The position numbers were made by a program, and so were the translations under genes. The notes below the pieces were generated by a model. The model did not search any database. It was not told the DNA's origin and saw only the letters and a list, made by a program, of their open reading frames with translations. From Salvia splendens (taxonomy: Eukaryota > Streptophyta > Magnoliopsida > Lamiales > Lamiaceae): a stretch of DNA of 64,000 bases. Shown here piece by piece: positions 21,987 through 34,883 of the stretch (position 1 is the first letter of the stretch; every line of letters begins with the position of its first letter). The DNA lies in contig NC_056042.1 of assembly GCF_004379255.2 (NCBI RefSeq), positions 9,781,901 through 9,845,900 on the forward strand. The letters are read 5' to 3'.

Positions 21987-23221
21987 TGATGTAAATCAAA
22001 TAATGCTAATTTTACTCCAAGATTTCTCCTAATTTTTATATTAAATCATATATCAATTAATCATTAAAGATTCATTATTATTTAGTAGTTGATATATGTA
22101 CATGTAAGTTGGAGATATACGTATTATACAGTGCAATTTGAGTTTTATTTGTTTTGATTAGCTATAAACTTGGGGCCTAGCAATTAGATAGAATTAAAAA
22201 ATAAAGTAGTTAGGATTTGGAGAAAAAAAAAGATGGCGAGACATACTTGGGCAAGGAAAAAAAAATATAAAAGAGGAGTCAAAGGCAGACGCCATTTTTT
22301 GGAGAGCATGACACAGAGAGAGACGCAACTTTTGATAGAAGAAAAACTACAGAAGCTCTGGAGGAATATTGAGCGTGAGGAAATTAAGAGAGAAGAGAAA
22401 GGAGAAAATTCCAGCCATCATCTACTCTAAATTTACTCCATGGTTTCTAGGGTTTTATCTCCATTTATCATTGTTCTTGGTTTAATTATGTTAGGCTAAG
22501 AATCTTGTGTTACTCCAAACACGTAGTATGACATTTTGATTTCGTGATTTATTCTATACTCGTTTTTATCTCATGTTCGTTATTACTACTTATTTAATTG
22601 AATGAATTTATTACTTTAGGTGCATCTTTAGTGATAATTCTATAGTCTTGATTTAATGCCTCTTTAGCTTGAATTGGGATGGATTGTGGTGGTAATGAAT
22701 TATCAATTGGAATTGTTTAGATGATAACTTGATAATGGATTTTGATCTTAATTGCAATTTTACTTTGAATCTCGCGCTTCCGTAGGGTTCTTAGGATTAT
22801 TGAATTTGTTTTAAAGAGTAAGTGTTTAGATATTCTTTGACTAGTTGATGCTTAGCATGTTTAGTGCTTGCAAGGTGAATAATTTTAAATTGTCCCAAAC
22901 GTATGAGATAGAATTGAATGCATATGATTAATCTGTGTCTTGTCAGCAAGTGTTTGGAGTAACAATTGTCTCACTTGTGTTAATTTGAATTCAACTTTAT
23001 TTTTCATTATTTTCAGAAAACAAACTTCAAACAAAAACCTTCATCTTTATTGTTATTTTTATTTATTTGGAGTTAAACGAACTTACCTTCCCTGTGGATC
23101 GACACCTTAAATTACTACACACGAAGCTGTACTCTTGTAGTGAAGTGGTAATATTATGGGTAATTTTGTGAACTTGAGTGCATATCTATTCTGATTTAAA
23201 AAGACCTAAAATTACACATCA
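21987..23221 (+). repeat. 5' LTR of the Athila-like element
   Basis: From 22019 it matches 27732-28934 with roughly one difference per 40-50 bp by eye. Its first 31-32 bp have no counterpart in the 3' LTR. Confidence 0.85.
22233..22430 (+). other. 65-codon basic frame inside the 5' LTR
   Basis: The frame MARHTWARKKKYKRGVKGRR... is very rich in Lys, Arg and Glu and ends ENSSHHLL. The copy at 27946-28143 has the same length and stop with about four residue changes. It may be a chance open frame preserved by the recency of the insertion. No family is recognised. Confidence 0.3.
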
Positions 23222-23225
23222 AGTT

Positions 23226-23243
23226 TTGGCGCCGTTGCCGGGG
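23226..23243 (+). promoter_or_regulatory. Primer binding site, Athila/Tat type
   Basis: TTGGCGCCGTTGCCGGGG lies four bases after the 5' LTR. Confidence 0.85.
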
Positions 23244-23582
23244 AAGGCAATAGGTTGTTTTACTTATCTTTTATTTTTATTTAATCTTTTTAATTTTATT
23301 TTATAGGTACTTAATTCGTGTTCTTACGCGTGATAGCCATCTACCACGTCTGGACTCGAAGACGAAGGAGTGTTTTATTTGTGGTAGTATCTTTCTAATT
23401 TCTTGTGTTTTATTTTAAGTTTGCTAGTACACATTCAAGCACACAATTTTTCTAAGACTAACCCCGAAGTTCTCGAGAGTCTCGCTTTCGGTAGAATTGG
23501 TATATTTGAGTTGTGCTTGGTTTCTTTTCTGTTGTGTAGGTGTTGTAGAAAATTAAAAACAGAAAAATAAAAAAAACAGTGG

Positions 23583-25471
23583 ATGCGAACCAGATCTAAG
23601 GGTACACCGCAATTTGGGTTATTGATACATCATAGAAGAGGACAGAATTCAGTTGTGGTTGATACACATCAGGACTATCAGAGTCCAGTGAGAGAAAATC
23701 CACTTTTTGAGACAAATTTTGAGAGTAGTAGCAGTGATTCAGAAGCTGAGTCGATGGCCGAAAACAATAACAATGCTCCTCCTGTAGAAAAGTTTGGCGA
23801 TACTGTCAGATCGGGAGTTGATCACCCGGGAAATTTCGCCTATGCTACGGATAACATAAGCATCCCACCTCACTACATCAGCTTGGTGAATGGTGGTACC
23901 TTGTTCCATGGCCGTGAAGACGAAGAGCCCATAAGCCACCTCAATGCATTCTATGAGTTGACCATGAACCACATACCTGCGAATGTGCCACATGATATTA
24001 TCAAGAGAGCTCTCTTTCCTTTTTCGTTGAGAGACAAAGCACGAGAGTTGTACGACTCACTTCCGGGGTACAATGTGGCAACCTTTGAAGATCTGAAATC
24101 CAAGTTTCTCCTGGAATATAATTCACCAATGAAGATCGAGAGATTGAGGGATGCCATCATATCTTTTCGGCAGCAAGAGGATGAATCTTTTGCTGAAGCA
24201 TGGAAAAGGTTTACTGAGATGTTGAGAAAGTGTCCTAGCCATGGTTTTGCTCTTGGCCGTGATCTTGTCAAATTTTTCCAAGGCTTAAACAATGAAAGCA
24301 TGGGACTTATAAATGCAAGTACTGGTGGAGATCTTGATAATAAGACACATGAGGAAGTGAGGACCTTGTTTCAAAAACTAGCAGATAATCAAAGAAACTG
24401 GTACAATCTAAGGAGAGGGGTTGAGAAGAAAGGAAATACCTTTGGAGCTTCAGTAGAATCTGAAAGAATGACAGCGGTTGAAGCACAACTAGCTAATACT
24501 AGCACTCAAATGTCATCGGTGGTTAAAGCAGTATCTTCCATGCAGCTGAACCCACAACCTCAAGTTGTTGCAATGGTTAAATGTGGACTGTGCCAAGGTG
24601 GGCATCACACAGATCAATGTCAAATGATCCAATCCCAAGAAACAGTCGAAGATGTGAATTACATAGGCAATAACCGCCAAGGTTTTAGCCAAGGAGGTCA
24701 ATTCAACAACAATAATCAGAACTGGAAGTATCAACAACAAGGGAATTGGAATCAAGCTGGGTCAAGTAACAATGGTGGGAACCAATGGAGAAACAACTCC
24801 CAACCCCTTAGTTTTGATAAGAAACCTTCACTAGAAGATCAGATGGGACAGATATTCTCTTTCATGTCAAAGAGTCAACAAGAGAATGAGTTCTTCAAAG
24901 AAAACCAATTGAGAAGTTTAGACAGCTCGAGGCTTCTATGAGGAATTTGGAAACACAAATAGGGCAGCTTGCTACAGCTTCTCATACAAGAACTCCCGGC
25001 ACCATTCCAAGTGATACGATGCCCAATCCCAAGGGAAATGAACATTGCAAAGCAGTCACCCTGAGAAGCGGAAGAAATTTGGATTCAATGCCTTTAATGG
25101 ACGACCAATGTACTTCCGACATCTCGCACGTAGGGGCGGATGAGATGTTAGGCTTGCATTCCTCGCACGCAGGGGCGGACGAGGCATGGAAGGGAAGTCC
25201 TGCGTTGGTGCAGGATGCCCAACATGGTCAAGAACAGGCTGCATCTGGCAGCAAGGAACAAGACGATGAATCTAAGTTAAATGGAAAACTTACAGCAGGA
25301 GAGAAAGACAAAAAGGCCAATGAGACAGAACCTAAGAAGAGCAAGTCCAGTATTCCTAACGACATTCCACCGCCTCCATATCCATTCACGAGAAAGAAGC
25401 GAGTGCGGCAAGAAAAGAGTTTTGAGTGGATGATGAATGTGATTAGAAAGGTGAATGTAAACATCTCATAG
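23583..25471 (+). pseudogene. Athila-like Gag, frameshifted
   Basis: From 23583 the frame gives an acidic leader, then the capsid (FHGREDEEPISHLNAFYE, FPFSLRDKARELYDSLP, FRQQEDESFAEAWKRF, CPSHGF, KFFQGLN), a CGLCQGGHHTDQC knuckle (near 24582) and an Asn/Gln-rich tail. A shift near 24910 moves the reading to a second frame (RNLETQIGQLATASH), which ends at TAG 25469-25471, a stop inside a region that normally reads on into the protease. A small duplicated SH-GADE motif lies near 25125 and 25170. Confidence 0.8.
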
Positions 25472-26221
25472 GTGGATCTTTTCACCAATTTTCCGAGATT
25501 CTCCAAATTCTTCAAAGACATGATGGCAAATAAGGAGAAACTTCAGGATGAGGGGATTGTGGCATTGAGCACGAATTGCTCACAGCTGATATCTGGAATC
25601 ATGCCGACGAAGAGAAGAGATCCAGGAGGTTGCATAATACCATGTGAAATTGGTAACACAATTTTCACAAAGTGTTTATTGGACCAAGGTTCAGGGATCT
25701 CACTGATGGAATTGAAAACTGCTCGTACCATTGGTTTGGTGGAAAGAATGGAGTCTATCGACATCGCTCTACAATTGGCTGATCACTTCATAGTGAAGCC
25801 CACTGGAATTGTTGAGGATGTCTTGGTTAAAATCGATAAGTTCATCATTCCCGTTGATTTTATTGTGCTCTACATGCCAGAAGATAAAGAAGTGGCAATT
25901 TTATTTGGTAGACCATTTCTAGCAACAAGAGATGTATTGCTTGGAGCAAATGATAACTCTGTTACATTCAGAATTAATGGTGAGCAACTGACCATCAATG
26001 TTGAGAAGGCCTATGTTGGTGGTGAAAGTGATAATGAAGCAAGAGAGGTGGTCACATTAGAGAGTCCGAAGTGTAGACCGAGGATGATGAAGGTCGAGCC
26101 AACGACTATAAAAAAAGGCGTTGATTGGGAGGCAACCCAAGTCTTTTATTGTTCTTTTGTTTTTGCTTTCATATATTGGGGGTTTTGTTTGCTCAATTTT
26201 TTCCCTCAATATTTATTTTGA
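25472..26221 (+). pseudogene. Athila-like retropepsin-type protease domain
   Basis: In frame after the TAG at 25469 come a lead segment (FTNFPRFSKFFKDMMANKEK), the protease core GGCIIPCEIGNTIFTKCLLD with the site residues DQGSG (instead of the usual D-x-GA-S), and ILFGRPFLATRDVL (the flap/GRPFL motif). The frame ends at 26219-26221 without RT. The initiation codon offered by the frame is not real; this is the continuation of a gag-pro polyprotein. Confidence 0.75.
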
Positions 26222-27730
26222 ATTGAGCATTTTTTATTTTTTATTTTTGTTTGTTTTTGTGTAGGAGTGAAGATGGAGGTCGTATCTCTGCTGTTGGAAA
26301 AAAGAGTCGCCCGACCCACCCTCCCATGAGCTTCACAATGACAGGGGAGTATCTTTATACCTACCTTATATTTGTCTTCTACCTTGGGGACAATGTAGAA
26401 TTTAAGTTTGGGGGAGGTTTGAAATTCTGAATTCTGTGTGTGCATGTTAGAATGATTTCTTATGGATTGTTACTTGATCAATAGTTGTTGGGAGTCACTA
26501 AGTGGACTTAGCTTTTCCTGTGAACTAGTGCTATGAACTTAGTTGTCACTTACTTGCTTCTGGAGAACAATGAGTCTTACTTGTTAATTTAGGAAATAAT
26601 AGTGTTCTTTGGTGTCCGATTTCTTGAGCTAAGGAGAGAGAACTATATCGGTTTTGAAAATGAGTTAAAAATATCTATATGGTTAATTTGCATAATTTGA
26701 GTAGGACTTGAATATATTTGTTGATGTCGATGCACAAAAATGATCTAGGCATTAGGACTAAAAGCCTCATTGCCAAAATATCACATGTCTGACCCTATAT
26801 GAACCCCTAGCGAGCCAGTTTGAGCCTTATAGCCTATTTTCTTTGTTAAAATTTTGAAGTCACTATACTAGCCTACATGATATTTCCTTTTGTTAGCCCT
26901 TCTTTTCAGTCCTTGTCACTAAAATTGAGGTGCTAGCACATCTTTGGGTAGTTGCTGTTGGTGGCAAGAAAAAAGGCCATAAGTTTAGATGCTTGTTATG
27001 TAATATCCAATTTATGCTTGAGAAATAAAGTGCAAAGTTGCTAAGTTAAAAAAAATAAAAAGAATAAAAAGAAGGCAGCCTGTTCATAGAGAAAAAGTCA
27101 AGGCAAAAAAAAAACTCAAATTAGTGCTCGAAAGAAAGAAAAAAAAAGTAGTAGCTTGATTTGTTATGTTGAAAAATCTTAAGTTTGGGGGTGGTGAGCT
27201 GTGGAAATTTCATGCTTAATTATTATGAAGCTTTGGGAGATGTTGTCCTATGGGATGTGCTAGTATTCTTGATTTTGGTGGAATGAGCTACTAACTAAAT
27301 TTGATATCCCACCTTAACCAAAAGCCCCATTACAACCACAAATAAAGACCTTTTGATTTGTGCAAAGGTGTTGATATTTTGTTGATGAGTTCTGCTTTGA
27401 GTTTTGTGGAAAGACCTTATAGATTTAAAATAGAGAATAGCCGAATGAACTTCTTTTGACCATTTAGCAACGATGGTTTGAGACACTAGAGTCATTGCTT
27501 GGACTTGGATTGCTTGTTGGATAACTAGATCTTAGGAAGCTAGTTTGTGTTCATACTTCCATTCTAAGTCATGTTCAAAGGAGAATGTGGAGTTAGCTTT
27601 GTTAATCTCTTGACTTGTGAGAGTTGTTATGATACGAATTTGGGAGATTATGAGTCTTGTTTTGAAGTGAAAACCTTTGTGCTTGATTGCTTACCTTGCT
27701 CGAGGACGAGCAAAAACTTAAGTTTGGGGG
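26222..27730 (+). other. Non-coding 3' region of the Athila-like element
   Basis: No pol domains are visible. The polypurine motif aagtttggggg occurs three times (about 26404, 27181, 27720); the last abuts the 3' LTR and is preceded by ctcgaggacgagcaaaaact, a context common in this group. Confidence 0.7.
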
Positions 27731-28934
27731 TAAGATTTCTCCTAATTTTTATATTAAATCATATATCAATTAATCATTAAAGATTAATTATTATTTAGTA
27801 GTTGATATATGTACATGTAAGTTGGAGACATACGTATTATACAGTGTAATTTGAGTTCTATTTGTTTTGATTAGCTATAAACTTGGGCCCTAGCAATTAA
27901 TTAGAATTAAAAAATAAAGTAGTTAGGATTTGGAGAAAAAAAAAGATGGCGAGACATACTTGGGCAAGGAAAAAAAGATATAAAAGAGGAGTCAAAGGCA
28001 GACGCCATTTTTTGGAGAGCAGGACACAGAGAGAGACGCCACTTTTGATAGAAGAAAAACTGCAGAAGCTCTGGAGGAATATTGAGCGTGAGGAAATTAA
28101 GAGAGAAGAGAAAGGAGAAAATTCCAGCCATCATCTACTCTAAATTTACTCCATGGTTTCTAGGGTTTTATCTCCATTTATCATTGTTCTTGGTTTAATT
28201 ATGTTAGGCTAAGAATCTTGTGTTACTCCAAACACGTAGTATGACATTTTGATTTCGTGATTTATTCTATACTCGTTTTTATCTCATGTTCGTTATTACT
28301 ACTTATTTAATTGAATGAATTTATTACTTTATGTGCATCTTTAGTGATAATTCTATAGTCTTGATTTAATGCCTCTTTAGCTTGAATTGGGATGGATTGT
28401 GGTGGTAATGAATTATCAATTGGAATTGTTTAGATGATAACTTGATAATGGATTTTGATCTTAATTGTAAATTTTCTTTGAATCTCGCGCTTACGTAGGG
28501 TTCTTAGGATTATTGAATTTGGTTTAAAGAGTAAGTGTTTAGCTATTCTTTGACTAGTTGATGCTTAACATGTTTAGTGCTTGCAAGGTGAATAATTTTA
28601 AATTGTCCCGAACGTATGAGATAGAATTGAATGCATAGGATTAATCCGTGTCTTGTCAGCAAGTGTTTGGAGTAACAATTGTCTCACTTGTGTTAATTTG
28701 AATTCAACTTTATTTTTCATTATTTTCAGAAAACAAACTTCAAACAAAAACCTTCATCTTTATTGTTATTTTTATTTATTTGGAGTTAAACGAACTTACC
28801 TTCCCTGTAGATCAACACCTTAAATTACTACACATGAAGTTGTACTCTTGCAGTGAAGTGGTAATATTAGGGATAATTTTGTGAACTTGAGTGCATATCT
28901 ATTCTAATTTAAAAAGACCTAAAATTACACATCA
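27731..28934 (+). repeat. 3' LTR of the Athila-like element
   Basis: It matches the 5' LTR from position 22019 on, ends ACACATCA, and is followed by the TSD TCTTT. It contains the second copy of the 65-codon basic frame (27946-28143). Confidence 0.85.
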
Positions 28935-31900
28935 TCTTTACCCATAATTCTTTTGAAATTCAGGGAGCTCCTCGGGAAACTGTGATTGGGAGGGGCCGCC
29001 GAATAGGAAACCTATACACTCTAGAGACTTCAGATCATGAAGAGCATCAAGGATCTTCTGATTCATCTGTTGTTCCTTTATCTGTTCCTTCTTTTCCTTT
29101 AGCTTCAGCTTCTTCAGTTTCTACTTCTTGTTCCAATCCCTCTGTAATGCCTTGTGCAAATATTGTCACTGGAATTGATGTATGGCATAAAAGGTTGGGA
29201 CATTTGTCCTTTGATAAACTGAAATCCATGTCTGATGTCTTATATTTCACACATAAATCTTCTTCATTGTGTGAGATTTGTCCCCTAGCCAAGCAGAAAC
29301 ATCTATCCTTTGAGAGATCAGACAGCATTGCTGCTGATTGCTTTGATTTAGTGTATTGTGATACCTGGGGGCCCTTCAATACTTCCACCAATCAAGTTTT
29401 CAAATATTTCCTCACTTTAGTGGATGATTGCTCTAGATTTGTTTGGACTTTTTTTATGCAATGCTAAGGCAATATTGCCTCAATTCTTCAATACTGTCTT
29501 TACTCAGTTTGGCAAGAGAATTAAGGCCATTCGATTTGATAATGCACCTGAATTCCATATTCCATCTCTTTATTCTTCCTTTGGCACCATTACACAACAC
29601 TCATGTGTTGAAACTCCTCAACAAAATGCTAGAGTTGAAAGAAAACATTAACACTTGTTAAATGTTGCTCGAAGCCTACTTTTCCAATCCTTCTTGCCTA
29701 TCCAATTCTGGAGAGACTGTGTGCTCAGTGCCTCTTACCTCATTAATAGGCTCCCTTCTTCTATTCTACCAAACAAATCAACTCTTTTTGAGATCCTATT
29801 TTAGAAAACACCATCTTACTCACACTTAGGGTGATAGGGTGTTTATGCTATGCCTCAACTCTTCAACGAGGCAGAGATAAATTCTCCCCTAGAGCAACAA
29901 GGTGCATTTTGCTTGGTTATCCCTCTGACTTCAAGGGATATAAGCTTTTGAACTTGATGACTATGGAAGAGTACATTACAAGGGATGTAGTTCTCCATGA
30001 GAATGTTTTTCCTCTATCTCACTTGGGTCCATCTCTTTTCCCAGAAACTTCAGAAACAGCTCCAGAAATTCCCTCTCCATCTAATAACACTCCTTCAACT
30101 CCAGAAATAATCCCAGAGATCCCCTATTCCTCTGATAATTCTCCATCGGCCAATAATAATCCCTCATCATCATTATCTTCTCCAGAAAATAACTCTTCTA
30201 GTTCTACAACTTCTAGAACTGGCAGATCAATAAAGCCACCTTCACACCTAACTGACTTCATTTGTAACTCTGTCAGCTCCACTTCTCCATATCCAATATC
30301 TGCTTTTTTCTCTCTATCTAAGCTTTCTCCTGAGTATCTCAAATACATTATCATCATGTCTGCCATATATGAGGCCACAACATACAACCAAGCATCTACA
30401 TACCCTGAGTGGCAGCAGGTTATGCAAGATGAGCTTGCTGCATTTGCAAGAACTGAAACCTGGTTTATCACTGTGCTACCACTTGGGAAGATACCAATCG
30501 ATTGCAAATGGGTATATAAAGTCAAGTATAATCCAGATGCATCAGTTGAACGCTACAAAGCAAGACTTGTAGCCAAGGGCTTCACTCAACTAGAAGGTGT
30601 GGATTTTCTGGACACATTTTCACCCGTGGCTAAACTCACCACAGTTAAGCTCTTATTATCCCTTGCTGCAATCAATGGTTGGTCACTTTCTCATCTAGAT
30701 GTTAATAATGCTTTCCTCTATGGAGATCTTGAAGAAGATATATACATGCCACTTCCACCCGGTTATAAGGTTGATTGGCAGACTGTTGAAGGGGCAACAT
30801 CACAATCAACACTTGTTTGCAAGTTGAAGAAGTCTCTTTATGGCTTAAAACAAGCATCTAGATAATGGTATTTGAAGCTTTCACAAGTCTTGAGAGGATT
30901 TGGTCTCCAACAGTCTGCTTCGGACCATTCATTCTTTTTCAAGAATGGCCAAGATGGTTTCTTTGGAATTGTTGTATACGTTGATGATATCTTAGTGGCC
31001 ACTTCTAATCCTCAGATAACAAAATACTTCAAGGACTTTCTATCACAACACTTTAAGTTCAAGGACCTAGGAGTCGCTAAATATTTTCTTGGAGTTGAAA
31101 TAGCAAGAAACAAGAGAGGAATTTTGATCTCCCAGAGAAAGTATGTGATGGATTTGCTGAGAGACACTGGGATGCTAGGATGCAAACCCTCAGCAGTACC
31201 CATGGACCCATTGAAGAAGTTAAGGATGGACTCAGGAAAGCCCATGGAGGATGCTTCAAAATATAGGAGACTTGTTGGCTGACTGCTATACTTGTGCATC
31301 ACTAGGCGGGATGTAACCTTTGTTGTCCATAAATTGAGTCAGTATGTATCTAATCCCATTGATGAGCATTGGGAGGCTGCAGAGAAAGTGTTGAGATACT
31401 TGAAAGGAACCCCAGGCCACGGATTATTCTACTCAAGCAACTGCAAGATCAGCCTTAGCATTTTTACTGATGCAGATTGGGCTTCATGCCAAGATACAAG
31501 GAAATCGATGACATGATATTGTCTATATCTTGGAAGCTCTTTGATATCTTGGAAGGCTAAGAAACAAAACACCATTTCCAGATCATCAGCCGAAGCTGAG
31601 TATAGAGCAATGGCACAAGCTACGTGTGAAGTGGTATGGTTCATAGCTCTACTTGCTGATTTTTGGAATCAAAGTTGAGAAGGTTGTACCTCTGTATTGT
31701 GACAATCAATCGGCCATACACATATGCTCGAACCCGGTATTCCATGAGAGAATAAAACATATTGAAATATATTGCCATACTGTGAGAGAAAGGTACTTAG
31801 AAGGAGTTATCAAACCCCTACACATTAGAAATAATTTGCAGGTTGCTGATATCTTCACCAAGGCTTTAGGACCGATGGCTTTTCACTCTATACTCAACAA

Positions 31901-31941
31901 GATGAATTTTGAGAGCCTCTACAATCCATCTTGAAGGGGCA

Positions 31942-32310
31942 TGTGAAAGTTGAAAAATGCAAGTACATGAAGAAGCTCGCATGAAGCAGTTTTTCCACGT
32001 CAAGATAGAAGTGAAGAGGTGAAGAAGCATACTCATGCATGCGATGAAATGGACGTTGGAATCTCACCGTTGTGATCATATGAGTGCTGACTCATAGCCT
32101 TGTCAGCGCTTAGTCAGCTTAGAAGCGGTTAGGAAGTTTGTTGGAAGTTAGTTGTGCCACCAAAATATCTTCATTGTAGTATAAATAGTGAGCTTGAGCT
32201 CTCTTGTTTTTTGATTGAGATTTTATAAATAATATTCTCTTTTCTCTCAATTCTCTTTATCTTCTTATTATCAAAATGAATCGTGTGATTCAGTTTCTGT
32301 AAATTTCACA
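31942..32310 (+). repeat. Right LTR of Copia element
   Basis: It begins TGTGAAAGTTGAAAAATGC after the purine tract and ends AAATTTCACA (369 bp). It contains a TATA-like tataaatag near 32180. Confidence 0.85.
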
Positions 32311-34250
32311 ATCGTATCTAATGAAATACGAAAGGTGACCAACCAAACCAATGAAAAAGCTATTATCAAATCGTCATAACAAACCAAACCCTCAAACTTT
32401 TGAGTTTCGAGTGCGATGGTTTAAATTTTTATTTAATTTCTAATTTTGTCAATAGTAATTGTCCCAAGTGTTCCAACCAAATCAACTTGCACACGTTTAC
32501 CTTAAGTTACATGAATTATGAATCATCGTAGTTTTTATTTAATCAGTCATAGCTTTGTGGCAGAATTTGTCTGAAGAAATTGGAATTGTATTTGAACCAA
32601 TCTGCTCAACATATTATTCCTTTATTAGATTTGAATATGGTCTTCACTCTTTGAAAAGATCAAGTCCTTCAATTTAACCGATCAACTTACATGTCACCAA
32701 CTAAAATATGACTTATCAAATATATTCTTCAACTTCTCTTATGCCTTCCACCCCTCTATCTTAAGCTAAAATCTCATTATAAAATTTTGTAAACAATGTT
32801 TTATGTTTAATTTGATACTCACATCAATGCTTATAATAATAAATCTAAATCTTCATTTAATTATAAAATGTAGTTATTTCATACGAAGTTTTAGTTTTAT
32901 TTTAACAAATTTAAACTTTCTATATATAGGGGGCAGTTCTAGTGAAACCTTTGAGAAAAAAAAACCATATTATTTTTTTTGATACATTATTATTAGTTGG
33001 CATCACAAAACATATCGGTTTTTAATATTGAGTCAAGAATTGCTATTCGTAGACCCACGAACAAACATGTTTGTGATTCTAGCTGATATTAATCGATTTT
33101 TGAACTAATATAATTTTGTATTCTTATTTTAAGAAAAATGTTGAAATGAACCATCTCCTATATATATATTTCTATCATCTAACATTTTATATAAAACTTG
33201 AACTACATAAAATCCGTTAAAAGGAATATTTCCGATATTACAAAAAAATATCCTTAAAATTAAAGATGTCTAAGGGAATATTTTTATTTTAAAAGACATT
33301 CTAATAAAGAGAAATGAGAGGATAACACGAGAATGAGATTAGAATGATTAAAAATGGTCTAATTTGTCATTTAGGCCGAAAGGATATAATGAGAAAGATT
33401 TAGAGACTTCTAGTTCTAGTGCAATTTATGTTTCATGAAATATTGTAAATATGGATCTTACATTCATCATATACCAAATATGCAGTTCACTAGAATTCTG
33501 GAAATGAAAGAGATAGATATAATTTAAGTACAGTATGTTATATCAAAATCTTTTTAAGCAAATTTATTATTAAAAAATCATTAAACTGTAGTTTATCAAT
33601 TAATAAAAATAAATTATTTATCATAAAAATGAATCTTCGACTTTAATAAAAGATGAAATTAATTGCTAAGTAAACCACCAATTGGCTACTAAAAATGTAA
33701 ACATAATGTCAGATATATTTCGAAAAAAAAATCGGACAAAGTAGCTAGTTGCAGTACCCAATATTCAAATAAAATTAAGTTCAAGTATGCAGTTCAATTA
33801 ATAAAGTAACCTCCTAATCAATATTAATAACTAATGATTAATACTATTTCACTTTATTAATTAATCTAATAGCGATCTTCAATTAAGCATCTGGATATGA
33901 CGTTTCATTAACTCCGCTTCATAATTAACTGATTCAAGGCTTAAAAAAGTAACGGAAGGTGAGAGCAATCGTTTCGCTGCCGTTAATTTTTAAATTGAAA
34001 AATAATGATTTCGATTCTATAATCATTCTTACTACAAATTTCACTGGTACAGTAAAAAGTAATGGTTAAACCGTTAAAGAAAAGACACTGTACTATTCTC
34101 GGACTGTTTGCATTTTCCCTCAAAAAAAAATTCTGTACCTCAAAAAACTCTCTCATCCCCCCTCTTCTCTCTCTCTCTGCACGCGTGTATATATATATAT
34201 ATATGTTCGATGCCATGATTGCATACAACAAATTTGTATTTGAACAATAC
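32311..34250. other. AT-rich intergenic DNA, nothing recognised
   Basis: No reading frame or repeat end could be supported. A short (TA)n run lies at 34187-34204 upstream of the next gene. Confidence 0.6.
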
Positions 34251-34883
34251 ATATTTTTGAATTACACTCAATCCGTTGCTTTAGCTAGAAAAGGAGACAT
34301 TTCTTAGCTTTCAGATTATTCGATACCCTTCTTGTAAGTCTCTCTTTCTATTATATGTATATTCCCCCTTCACTTTGTATCTCAATTTTATTCCAATTAC
34401 ATCATCACCTTTGCTTAAATTCTCACAATTTTTGGGGTAGTTTAAGAAACTTGTTGAGATACACTGCACTTGATTGTATTCGCTTAATTCCAATTCCATC
34501 TTCGAATTGTTTGTTTTTGATGTTTTGGTGTATTGGGCTTTTGTTATTTTTGGTGTTTTTTTTTGAAAATTTGATTCCAAGGGTTCGTTTCTCCTTTTCC
34601 TCTTGAAGAAAAGAAGAACCCTTTTTTAAAGACTCTCTTTTTGTCTCTAATCTTGAATTGGGATTCCACCTTTTGACATTATCTTCAAAGGGTTTGCCAG
34701 TATTTTTTAAGATATTGTTGTTATTCATTAAAGACTTAATTTTTGTTGACTCACACCACACTTTGAATTCAACCTATTAGCCCTTTTGCACATGTTGCCT
34801 GAGCTAATTTGGTAATGTTGAAGCTCTGGTTCTGTGATAGGTGAGAGCTCGTCGCGCAAAACATCCCTTGTTTCGGCTTTAAA

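Larger units (their letters stand above)
21987..28934 (+). mobile_element. Athila-like Ty3 LTR element, non-autonomous, nested in Copia
   Basis: LTRs of about 1.2 kb (21987-23221 and 27731-28934) start TGATGT (left copy) and end ACACATCA. The TSD TCTTT is exact (21982-21986 and 28935-28939). The primer site TGGCGCCGTTGCCGGGG (about 23227) is the one typical of Athila/Tat elements. The interior carries gag and a protease-like domain. No reverse transcriptase, RNase H or integrase is visible between 26221 and 27730. Confidence 0.9.
20559..31934 (+). pseudogene. Copia gag-pol, interrupted and decayed
   Basis: Gag starts at 20559 (MAARNPRG..., UBN2-type capsid), stops at 21054-21056, and resumes to the zinc knuckle CSHCGKTNHTVDKC (21363-21404) and the protease motif LLDTGATHH (about 21745). 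After the insertion (21987-28939) come the pre-integrase region (WHKRLGHLSFDKL, CEIC), the integrase core (DTWGPF; DNAPEF; ETPQQNARVERKH), RT ([24 protein letters not shown] at 30977-30988) and RNase H ([22 protein letters not shown]). Stops or shifts occur near 29464, 29649, 29802, 30863, 31280, 31514 and 31660. It cannot make a polyprotein. Confidence 0.9.
20366..32310 (+). mobile_element. Ty1/Copia element, 5' truncated and split by an Athila-like insertion
   Basis: The right LTR (31942-32310) and the remaining 139 bp of the left LTR (20367-20505) are nearly identical. Between them lie a tRNA-iMet primer site, gag, protease, integrase, RT and RNase H in Copia order, with a polypurine tract (tgaaggggca, about 31932-31941). 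The interior is interrupted at 21987-28934 by another LTR element. No TSD can be tested because the left end is missing. Confidence 0.85.

Noticed and set aside
22000..28934. Duplicated small gene (65-codon frame at 22233 and 27946)
   Set aside because: Both copies lie at the same place in two LTRs, so duplication is due to the retroelement.
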